5,509 nt of DNA, from contig JAIRZR010000025.1 in the NCBI GenBank assembly GCA_031267155.1, positions 1-5,509 of the forward strand, written 5' to 3'. The notes under the pieces are model-generated. The model saw only the letters and a program-made list of their open reading frames with translations. It ran no database searches and was not told the DNA's origin. This stretch comes from Prevotellaceae bacterium (GTDB lineage: Bacteria; Bacteroidota; Bacteroidia; Bacteroidales; UBA932). Position 1 is the stretch's first letter. Every line of letters begins with the position of its first letter. This document shows, piece after piece, positions 1 to 3,944 of the stretch. The position numbers and the translations under genes are program-made.

Positions 1-255
1 TATAAGGCAGACAATCATCAATTCGGGGATATTGACGAAAAACGAATTAAAATTATATTTCCAGCAATGAAGTACTTCCATTCATATGCCAATAAAAAGC
101 CCGCAATTCTTCTTATGGACAAAGATTCCATTCCTCCGGGAATGACCATTCGGGTATACATCTCTACTTATCCCCGTAATGCCCCCTTGCCGACAAAACA
201 AGCACTCTCACTTCATCATCCTCAATCATATAAACAAGCCGGTGCTTCCGCGTAA
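1..255 (+). CDS. 3' end of an unrecognised plus-strand gene, cut by the left edge
   Basis: The frame is open from the first base and ends at TAA 253-255, so the gene begins outside the window. The first 50 or so codons look like real protein: an acidic/basic stretch with DIDEKRIK, then MKYFHSYANKKPAILLMD and a beta-like IPPGMTIRVYI. I do not recognise the family. The last 30 or so codons (from about 164) lie antisense to the 3' end of the YoeB-like toxin, and their composition (rich in P, Q, H, S) looks like an antisense read-through rather than a folded domain. The simplest view is that the original 3' end was replaced when the toxin-antitoxin pair arrived, leaving a chimeric tail. A genuine convergent overlap is also possible. 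An ATG at 67 could be chosen as a start, but the upstream codons look equally coding, so I treat it as internal. Confidence 0.5.
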   Translation, partial: YKADNHQFGDIDEKRIKIIFPAMKYFHSYANKKPAILLMDKDSIPPGMTIRVYISTYPRNAPLPTKQALSLHHPQSYKQAGASA

Positions 256-436
256 TTCGTCGCGACCACAGTCCGGGACGATACCGCAAAGCCTCCGGCT
301 TACCCGTACCCGTCCGCGGATGCTCCTGCAACTCCCCGACCAGCTTCATAACCCTGCCATACGCATAAAGTTCCGACCTTTTCAGCGCCGCAATATCCTC
401 TTCCGCGTCCTTCATAACCAGCACACTATATATCAC
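164..436 (-). CDS. yoeB: YoeB/Txe-family mRNA interferase toxin
   Basis: A 90-aa protein of the RelE/YoeB fold. Members of this family enter the ribosomal A site and cut mRNA. The diagnostic core is present: GKPEAL (45-50), WSRRIT (57-62), HRLVY (65-69) and a terminal ARGHY (83-87). The residues matching the E. coli YoeB catalytic set E46, R65, H83 and Y84 are all kept, as E48, R66, H86 and Y87, so the toxin should be active. The start is GTG at 436. It overlaps the antitoxin stop as GTGA, a 4-base overlap typical of translational coupling, and it supplies the first beta strand; starting at the internal ATG (415) would remove that strand. The gene is second in its operon. The protein ends five residues past the usual HY terminus. 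Confidence 0.93.
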   Translation of the reverse strand: MIYSVLVMKDAEEDIAALKRSELYAYGRVMKLVGELQEHPRTGTGKPEALRYRPGLWSRRITRKHRLVYMIEDDEVRVLVLSARGHYGDK

Positions 437-687
437 AAGCTTTCAAAATATTGATGAAGTTCCTCTTTATCCCTGAGAACCGTATATCTCCCCTCCTCAT
501 ACTGCGTCATAGCCCGATCGATTTTCGCAAGCATCTCCGGCGTAAAATACAAATCACTCTCCGTCACCGGGACAAGCGAATACGCCTTACCCTTCTCCCA
601 TTGAACGACAACCCGCTCCCCCTCGTCAATACGACGGAGATATTGCGCCTGATTATTCCCGAACTCCCTGCCGCTAATAACTAACAT
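433..687 (-). CDS. yefM: YefM/Phd-family antitoxin
   Basis: An 84-aa antitoxin partner for the YoeB-like toxin. The N-terminal half (about 1-45) has the YefM/Phd pattern: a short beta strand (MLVIS), a helix with the NNQAQYLRRIDEGERVVV segment, then a strand ending in YSLVPV. This is the dimeric DNA-binding domain of the family. The C-terminal part (about 50-84, acidic with aromatic residues) is the expected toxin-wrapping tail. I start at ATG 687; a TTG three codons upstream is in frame but less likely, and a GGAAG sits just before the ATG. It should repress its own promoter through the TGTACA site at 705-710. The gene order antitoxin then toxin, with overlap, is the standard one. Confidence 0.9.
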   Translation of the reverse strand: MLVISGREFGNNQAQYLRRIDEGERVVVQWEKGKAYSLVPVTESDLYFTPEMLAKIDRAMTQYEEGRYTVLRDKEELHQYFESL

Positions 688-704
688 AACTTCCAAATTT
701 TAAC

Positions 705-710
705 TGTACA
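705..710. promoter_or_regulatory. TGTACA, probable YefM-type operator core
   Basis: TGTACA is the hexamer core of the operator bound by YefM and YefM-YoeB in E. coli. Here it lies 18 bases upstream of the antitoxin ATG, between it and the -7 promoter element, close to the predicted transcription start. A bound repressor would therefore block initiation. A six-base palindrome can occur by chance, but the position fits. Confidence 0.55.
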
Positions 711-721
711 TTAATTCCGCA

Positions 722-752
722 CAAAGATAACGCCATTTTCCGCCCCCGCAAA
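722..752 (-). promoter_or_regulatory. Bacteroidota promoter for the toxin-antitoxin operon
   Basis: On the minus strand TTTG (752-749) is followed after 19 bp by TATCTTTG (729-722). This matches the Bacteroidota consensus TTTG / TAnnTTTG with the right spacing. Transcription should start near 715, about 28 bases before the antitoxin ATG. Confidence 0.72.
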
Positions 753-760
753 AAAAACAG

Positions 761-810
761 CCATTTATTTACGCGCCGTTAATGTCCGTTACGCGCCGTT
801 CCATTTATTT
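761..810. repeat. Nested 10-bp direct repeats between divergent promoters
   Basis: CCATTTATTT occurs at 761-770 and 801-810. Between them ACGCGCCGTT occurs at 771-780 and 791-800 (as 12-mers, TTACGCGCCGTT at 769-780 and 789-800), with a degenerate middle copy, AATGTCCGTT, at 781-790. The order is A-B-b-B-A with a strict 10-bp phase, close to one DNA helical turn. The array sits upstream of the toxin-antitoxin promoter and of the promoter at 830-863. This suggests a binding array for a protein that touches one face of the helix. Confidence 0.75.
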
Positions 811-829
811 CGTATCTTATAATCTTTCT

Positions 830-863
830 TTTGTCGTCATAGCGATATTTATCAGTATCTTTG
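830..863 (+). promoter_or_regulatory. Bacteroidota promoter for the gene at 890
   Basis: TTTG at 830-833 is followed after 22 bp by TATCTTTG at 856-863, a perfect TAnnTTTG. The spacing is slightly long. The predicted start near 870 leaves a 20-base AT-rich leader before the ATG at 890, usual for this phylum. Confidence 0.68.
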
Positions 864-889
864 TATTCGAAATTCAATTTTAAAATTTT

Positions 890-1183
890 ATGTTGCTGAA
901 AATTTTTAAGGTCAGAAAAAAAAGAAACCTCAGAAAGAAGCTCATTTTCCATCTGTTACAGAATACGACAAGCGATCCTTCGAACATCGTATTAGAAGCC
1001 GAACACATGTATCGGTATATTAACGGGGCGCTTCGGATGAAGGATTTTGACGAGTATTTCGGGGCGCCTGAGTCAGAAGAATATGTAGGAGAAAATACTC
1101 CTCAGCCTGTTGAAGTTCCAAAAGAAATAAACGGAAGAAACGAACGGGCCGAAAAACCGTTTAAACCGATTCACTCGCTTTAG
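890..1183 (+). CDS. Small basic/acidic protein of unknown function
   Basis: A 97-aa protein that I do not recognise. The first 20 residues are strongly basic (RKKRNLRKK) and followed by a helical stretch (LIFHLLQNTT, then EAEHMYRYINGAL at about 36-48). The second half is acidic, then rich in proline, glutamate and lysine, and probably disordered. There is no signal peptide or membrane segment. The start at ATG 890 fits the promoter at 830-863 and has no Shine-Dalgarno, only an A/T-rich leader. The next gene on this strand starts 37 bp after the stop and probably shares the transcript. The basic N-terminus could bind nucleic acid, but that is a guess. Confidence 0.6.
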   Translation: MLLKIFKVRKKRNLRKKLIFHLLQNTTSDPSNIVLEAEHMYRYINGALRMKDFDEYFGAPESEEYVGENTPQPVEVPKEINGRNERAEKPFKPIHSL

Positions 1184-1203
1184 GAGTAAACCGGACAACA
1201 CAA

Positions 1204-1217
1204 AACTTAATTAAGTT
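1204..1217. repeat. 14-bp perfect palindrome just before a start codon
   Basis: AACTTAATTAAGTT is its own reverse complement and ends three bases before the ATG at 1221. As RNA it could form only a weak 5-bp stem, so a protein-binding site is at least as likely. AT-rich DNA makes chance occurrence possible. Confidence 0.4.
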
Positions 1218-1220
1218 CCG

Positions 1221-1531
1221 ATGAAAGATATGAAAGAAACAATAGAAATCCCAAGATTGGGAGCGCATTTTGGAATAGAAAAGAAGAATGCGCCGAACTG
1301 GTAGATGACCTTTATACTCTGGCGAGTATATGGGAAGAGGTAAGACTTTTTTACCGCACCACCGTAGTCCCGGATGGCTTGCGCAAGGATTTTTCCCGAT
1401 TGGAAGATATTCAGGCGCAGATACAGGACCATATAACGCATAAAATTCTTTTATCAAGAAACAGAGCATCTGAAAACTTGATGCTTAACGGTACAGCTAT
1501 TAATTACGGCCCTCTCGAAAAACAGGAATGA
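1221..1531 (+). pseudogene. Small helical protein gene broken by a one-base deletion
   Basis: From ATG 1221 the frame reads MKDMKETIEIPRLGAHF and then hits TAG at 1302. From about 1272 the frame that starts one base earlier reads on as convincing protein (WNRKEECAELVDDLY, then LASIWEEVRLFYRTT) to TGA 1529-1531. Adding one T to the TTTT run at 1268-1271 joins the two into a single 103-aa protein. The downstream frame has no ATG, GTG or TTG before about codon 50, so it cannot be a complete gene on its own. No canonical heptameric slippery site is visible, which argues against programmed frameshifting. The product would be mostly helical; I do not recognise it. Its 3' end overlaps the convergent gene by 32 bp. 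Either the gene is decaying or the read is one T short. Confidence 0.72.
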
Positions 1532-1832
1532 TTTCATATTCGAGTGCGCCGTCGCAAGTCTGATGCTGATGCTTCAAATATTTTGCAGACAGCTTTCCGT
1601 CACAGGATATTTGGCCGGAAAGCGTTTTCTTTCTAAGAATCGCTTCTTTTATCAGGAATGTTATGTCAAACCGGCTTGTACAATTCGGATTCGGGCATGA
1701 TTCATACTGTATTTCGGGACTTTCAGGCTTTAATTCAAAGTCGAATTCACCTGTTGTCTGCGTTGCTATTTTTTTGCAAATGTGGACTTTTACGCCCGAC
1801 AATTCAGGATGAAATCTGGATAACCGTTCCAT
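1500..1832 (-). CDS. Cysteine-bearing small protein of unknown function
   Basis: A 110-aa protein with five cysteines: C19, a CPNPNC pair (C46, C51), C77 (SCDG) and C93 (TCDG), with histidines at 88 and 90 in KHQHQTCDG. The spaced Cys/His residues suggest a small metal-binding or zinc-ribbon-like fold, but no standard CxxC knuckle is present. A TFLIKEAILRKKTLSG segment (58-73) is probably helical. The start is ATG 1832. I see no promoter of the Bacteroidota type directly upstream, so it is probably the last gene of the minus-strand operon, 15 bases after the broken gene at 1848-2044. The function is unknown to me. Confidence 0.65.
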   Translation of the reverse strand: MERLSRFHPELSGVKVHICKKIATQTTGEFDFELKPESPEIQYESCPNPNCTSRFDITFLIKEAILRKKTLSGQISCDGKLSAKYLKHQHQTCDGALEYEIIPVFREGRN

Positions 1833-1847
1833 AATCTTATATCTTAT

Positions 1848-2044
1848 TTAGTTAATAGCGCTCTTATTTTTTTCTATAGCCTCACCGCCGCCCTCTGCAT
1901 CTCCGTTTTCAATATATGTTCTTAAGAAAAACAACTGTTATTGCTGGACGTGATGCCTTCATGCTTTCAGCGCTCCATTTCTTTTGTATCTTAATTGCTG
2001 TTTATCTCATCACACGCTAACTGTATATTACTCTTGGTACTCAT
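1848..2044 (-). pseudogene. Hidden 64-aa gene broken by two one-base insertions
   Basis: No single frame is long enough to be called here, yet three short frames join into one protein. It starts at ATG 2044 (MSTKSNIQLACDEI). It must then lose one base near 1991-2009 to continue as IKIQKKWSAESMKASRPAI, and one more base in the A5 run at 1927-1931 (T5 on the coding strand) to continue as FLRTYIENGDAEGGGEAIEK up to TAA 1850-1848. The span of 197 bases minus two equals exactly 65 codons. The gene fits the gap between its neighbours (23 bp on one side, 15 bp on the other) and has the same strand. I do not recognise the family. It is a decayed gene, or intact with two sequence errors. Confidence 0.6.
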
Positions 2045-2067
2045 ATTTAAAACGTTAAATCCCCATA

Positions 2068-2271
2068 CTATTTGCTTAAAAAATCACGAAGTTTTGCGCA
2101 TAACTCATTTAATCCAGGATCTTTATAAGACTGGTTGACTTCAAGTTCCCGTATTTCTTCATATATCTCCGCTTTAGTTGCATCGTCCGTATAATTCATA
2201 TCACTAATAAAATCATTAAAATGGATATTAGCGTAATTTATCAGCATCTGCCTTAATCTGTTTGTTTCCAT
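2068..2271 (-). CDS. Small acidic helical protein of unknown function
   Basis: A 67-aa protein that I do not recognise. It is rich in D, E and N and looks wholly alpha-helical: residues 3-23 (NRLRQMLINYANIHFNDFI), 30-46 (DATKAEIYEEIRELEVN) and 54-66 (NELCAKLRDFLS). There is no membrane segment. The start is ATG 2271. It follows the 133-aa gene by 21 bp on the same strand and shares its AT-rich composition, so the two are probably co-transcribed from the repressor promoter. Small acidic helical partners occur among antitoxins, immunity proteins and anti-restriction proteins, but nothing here identifies which. Confidence 0.6.
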   Translation of the reverse strand: METNRLRQMLINYANIHFNDFISDMNYTDDATKAEIYEEIRELEVNQSYKDPGLNELCAKLRDFLSK

Positions 2272-2292
2272 AATTCTACATTTAATTGATTG

Positions 2293-2694
2293 TTACTTGT
2301 TTAAATTATTATTCATTTTTAATATACATGTAATACTCATGCGTTCTGATTCGTAAAAAGTACCATCTTCCATAGTTGCAATTGCCTTTATAAATCTATC
2401 TTCGGGATTAGATAAAGAATTAAAGTCACTCATTTGGCTATCTGACAATCCGTAATAATTAGTAACAGTTTTATGGCTTCTAATGAAGTTCGAAAAATCG
2501 CCAATTAAATTATAGGAGCAGCACTTCGTGTCATCCATATAAATTTCAGCAAAATGAATATTTCTAAGAGTCTTATCTGCATCATTCTTATTTTCAACCG
2601 TTACCCCGATTGAATGGTTAATAGTGCGTCTATCAAATTCATCCGCAATTGTAAAGGATTTGAAAATGGATACCGTTACATCTTCGCCTTCCAT
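2293..2694 (-). CDS. Predicted beta-rich protein of unknown function
   Basis: A 133-aa cytoplasmic-type protein without signal peptide or membrane helix. Its alternating pattern (VTVSIFKSFTI, then NHSIGVTVENK, then IHFAEIYMDD and, near the end, SITCILKMNN) suggests a beta sandwich. Two adjacent cysteines (CCSYN) occur near residue 58. I do not recognise the family. The start ATG 2694 is supported by AAAGGA four bases upstream, one of the few Shine-Dalgarno-like sites in the minus-strand set. It lies 12 bp downstream of the HNH gene and is strongly AT-rich. The position between a prophage repressor and other small unknowns suggests accessory (lysogen-expressed) cargo. Confidence 0.65.
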   Translation of the reverse strand: MEGEDVTVSIFKSFTIADEFDRRTINHSIGVTVENKNDADKTLRNIHFAEIYMDDTKCCSYNLIGDFSNFIRSHKTVTNYYGLSDSQMSDFNSLSNPEDRFIKAIATMEDGTFYESERMSITCILKMNNNLNK

Positions 2695-2706
2695 AGCATC
2701 CTTTCT

Positions 2707-3006
2707 TTACTTTATTTCTGAGTTTTGAATACCGTTTGCTGTGACTTTGCATACAAGACGGTCATCTTGACGCGAAGCATTATTCTTCCATTGCAAAGGA
2801 CGAAGATTCGACAAGTCGTCACTTCCTCCTTTAGATACAGGCCTGATATGATCTATCTCCCAACCATACTCACTATGTCTATTACCATAGTACGCAGAGC
2901 CTATCCATGCTCCACATTGGTCTTTTCGCCAAACATTCGGATCTGCACCGGGAACTACTCTTCCTTTTCCCCAAACCAATTGAATTGTTCTTTCATCAAA
3001 TGCCAT
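2707..3006 (-). CDS. HNH nuclease-domain protein
   Basis: A 99-aa protein consisting essentially of one HNH domain, the beta-beta-alpha-metal fold that cuts DNA with a divalent cation. The signature runs through GWEIDHIRPVSKGGSDDLSN and then LRPLQWKNNASRQDD: D52-H53 (general base histidine), GG 60-61, N67 in the NLRPLQW strand and N75/N76 in the final helix. The usual lysine of the NxxKGD ending is replaced here (ASRQDD), which may weaken or retune activity. The zinc-binding CxxC pairs seen in larger HNH enzymes are absent; there is a single Cys31. The start is ATG 3006, 26 bp after the repressor gene. It is too short to carry its own target-recognition domain, so it may act with the 133-aa neighbour or as a nicking cargo enzyme. 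The domain call is firm, the role is inference. Confidence 0.85.
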   Translation of the reverse strand: MAFDERTIQLVWGKGRVVPGADPNVWRKDQCGAWIGSAYYGNRHSEYGWEIDHIRPVSKGGSDDLSNLRPLQWKNNASRQDDRLVCKVTANGIQNSEIK

Positions 3007-3032
3007 TGTCTTTAATTTTAGTAGTCAATATA

Positions 3033-3368
3033 TTACCTATTTAATATCTCTAAATTATTCTCTCCAAAAACCAGCTTTAATACCTGCTCTTTTTTGTCTG
3101 CCTGCAACTTGATCTGAAGAATCGCTTCTACTGGCACCGAAGAATCTTTCGATTCCTTTCTCACATAAACATGAGGATAAGTCAACAAATAAAGAACATC
3201 AACCTCAAGTACATTTGCGATAATCTCAAGTTCGCTAACCTTTAGTTCGCGTTTCCCTTTTTCAATATTGCTAATCACGGCAGTATCCACATCTAAGGCG
3301 TTAGCGATAAGTTCCTGACTAATACCCTTTTCCTTTCTGATGTCAGTGATGTTTTTAACTATATTCAT
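3033..3368 (-). CDS. XRE-family repressor (prophage CI-like)
   Basis: A 111-aa DNA-binding protein. Residues 7-62 form an HTH_3 (Cro/CI type) domain: RKEKGISQELIANALDV contains helix 2, and DTAVISNIEKGKR (28-40) is the recognition helix and the conserved turn after it. The tail (about 80-111: VEAILQIKLQADKKEQVL and then LVFGENNLEIL) is probably a dimerisation helix/strand. There is no LexA-type serine/lysine protease domain, so induction would not be by classic RecA-stimulated self-cleavage. The start is ATG 3368. It is transcribed away from the early operon, and the two 13-bp inverted repeats in the gap are its likely operators. It heads the minus-strand operon with HNH and unknown genes. 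Confidence 0.92.
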   Translation of the reverse strand: MNIVKNITDIRKEKGISQELIANALDVDTAVISNIEKGKRELKVSELEIIANVLEVDVLYLLTYPHVYVRKESKDSSVPVEAILQIKLQADKKEQVLKLVFGENNLEILNR

Positions 3369-3423
3369 AATTTTAAAATTAAATGATTAATAATTAATAT
3401 GTTGTGAGTTTATGAAAAAATAT

Positions 3424-3459
3424 TTGAGAAATTCTCATCATAATATTGAGAAATTCTCA
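3424..3459. promoter_or_regulatory. Twin operators for the XRE repressor
   Basis: The hyphenated palindrome TGAGAAATTCTCA (GAGAA-A-TTCTC core) occurs at 3425-3437 and again at 3447-3459; both copies are preceded by T, giving identical 14-mers. The centre-to-centre distance is 22 bp, about two helical turns, so two dimers would sit on the same face and could bind cooperatively. The right copy overlaps the -33 region of the early promoter. The location in the divergent gap makes the repressor at 3033-3368 the obvious ligand. Confidence 0.85.
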
Positions 3460-3478
3460 AAATATATATTTATCTTTG
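3445..3478 (+). promoter_or_regulatory. Early promoter of the plus-strand operon
   Basis: TATCTTTG at 3471-3478 is a perfect TAnnTTTG element. An imperfect -33 (ATTG, 3445-3448) lies 22 bp upstream inside the right operator. The predicted start falls near 3484-3486, on top of the first ATG (3483), which bears on the start of the next gene. Confidence 0.72.
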
Positions 3479-3518
3479 CCCCATGAATATAATAACAAAA
3501 TTAGCAAACAACAAGATT

Positions 3519-3716
3519 ATGAAGAAAAAAAACATTCGAGGAAGCATCAACGGCTTAGAGTTGGGAGAGGTCGTTACCTTCAAGGGCGATGGATATAGCA
3601 TCTGTTCGGTCAGAGCCATAGCAGCAGTTATGGGCGCGGAATCGCGGAAAAGGAAGAAGTTTTCCGTAAATCTGGATTGCAAAAACGATGCAATCAAAGT
3701 GACACGGGTAAAGTGA
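3519..3716 (+). CDS. Small early phage protein, unknown function
   Basis: A 65-aa basic protein, first gene after the operator-controlled promoter. It reads as a glycine-rich beta start (RGSINGLELGEVVTFKGDGY), a helix (SVRAIAAVMGAESRKRKK) and a closing strand (AIKVTRVK). This layout, with a helix and an Arg/Lys cluster before a final beta strand, is typical of small phage DNA-associated proteins, but I cannot name a family. An in-frame ATG lies at 3483, but it sits at the predicted transcription start. I prefer ATG 3519, which leaves an AT-rich leader of about 34 bases; the 12 extra residues are mostly N, K and I and look like leader. If the message is leaderless, the longer 77-aa form could be made. 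The stop lies 19 bp before the next gene. Confidence 0.68.
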   Translation: MKKKNIRGSINGLELGEVVTFKGDGYSICSVRAIAAVMGAESRKRKKFSVNLDCKNDAIKVTRVK

Positions 3717-3735
3717 TCGGAAAGGAGATATAAAG

Positions 3736-3939
3736 ATGAAAAGAATTTTAGTAGAAAGAGGAGAAACAAGCCGGATAGGTCGGCTGCGCCTGGTGACGGA
3801 TCAGACCGTGCGCAACGCACTGCGCGGGCTTACCGAGGGAGAAAGGACGGAACGGATTCGCGCCGAGGCGCTCCGGGCCGGAGGTGTAGAGTTGCCGAAA
3901 AGGCGGATAAAAAGAGAGGTCGATAATATTAATGTATAG
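3736..3939 (+). CDS. Small Cro-like/HTH candidate DNA-binding protein
   Basis: A very basic 67-aa protein. Residues 12-31 (SRIGRLRLVTDQTVRNALRG) look like the helix-turn-helix of small phage regulators, with TDQTVRNALRG as recognition helix and following turn. A second helix (EGERTERIRAEALRAGG, 34-50) and a basic tail (PKRRIKR) follow. The start ATG 3736 has the best Shine-Dalgarno in the window, AAAGGAG at 3721-3727, eight bases upstream, suggesting strong translation. As second gene of the early operon opposite a CI-like repressor it is in the place of Cro, and may turn off the repressor operon by binding the same operators. The HTH reading is by eye and could be wrong. Confidence 0.65.
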   Translation: MKRILVERGETSRIGRLRLVTDQTVRNALRGLTEGERTERIRAEALRAGGVELPKRRIKREVDNINV

Positions 3940-3944
3940 AGATC

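Noticed and set aside
1268..1290. Programmed -1 ribosomal frameshift in the 1221 gene
   Set aside because: No X XXY YYZ heptamer in the zero frame and no evident downstream stem-loop. A missing T explains the break more simply.
1161..1469. Minus-strand open frame of 102 codons
   Set aside because: It lies antisense to the 890-1183 end and to the reconstructed gene 1221-1531, whose plus-strand protein reads far better. Its own protein is rich in C, P, F and Y in a shadow-like pattern.
1500..1531. Rho-independent terminator between the convergent genes
   Set aside because: No GC-rich stem followed by a T run on either strand was found at the overlap.
2725..3015. Plus-strand open frame of 96 codons
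   Set aside because: It is antisense to the HNH gene, whose motif is clear on the minus strand.
3386..3398. ATTAATAATTAAT as a third operator
   Set aside because: It does not share the GAGAA/TTCTC core and is simple AT-rich sequence near the repressor start; probably part of the AT-rich leader.
3470..3820. Minus-strand open frame of 116 codons with hydrophobic stretches
   Set aside because: It would run antisense through the early promoter and two early genes. The hydrophobicity comes from reading A-rich lysine codons backwards.
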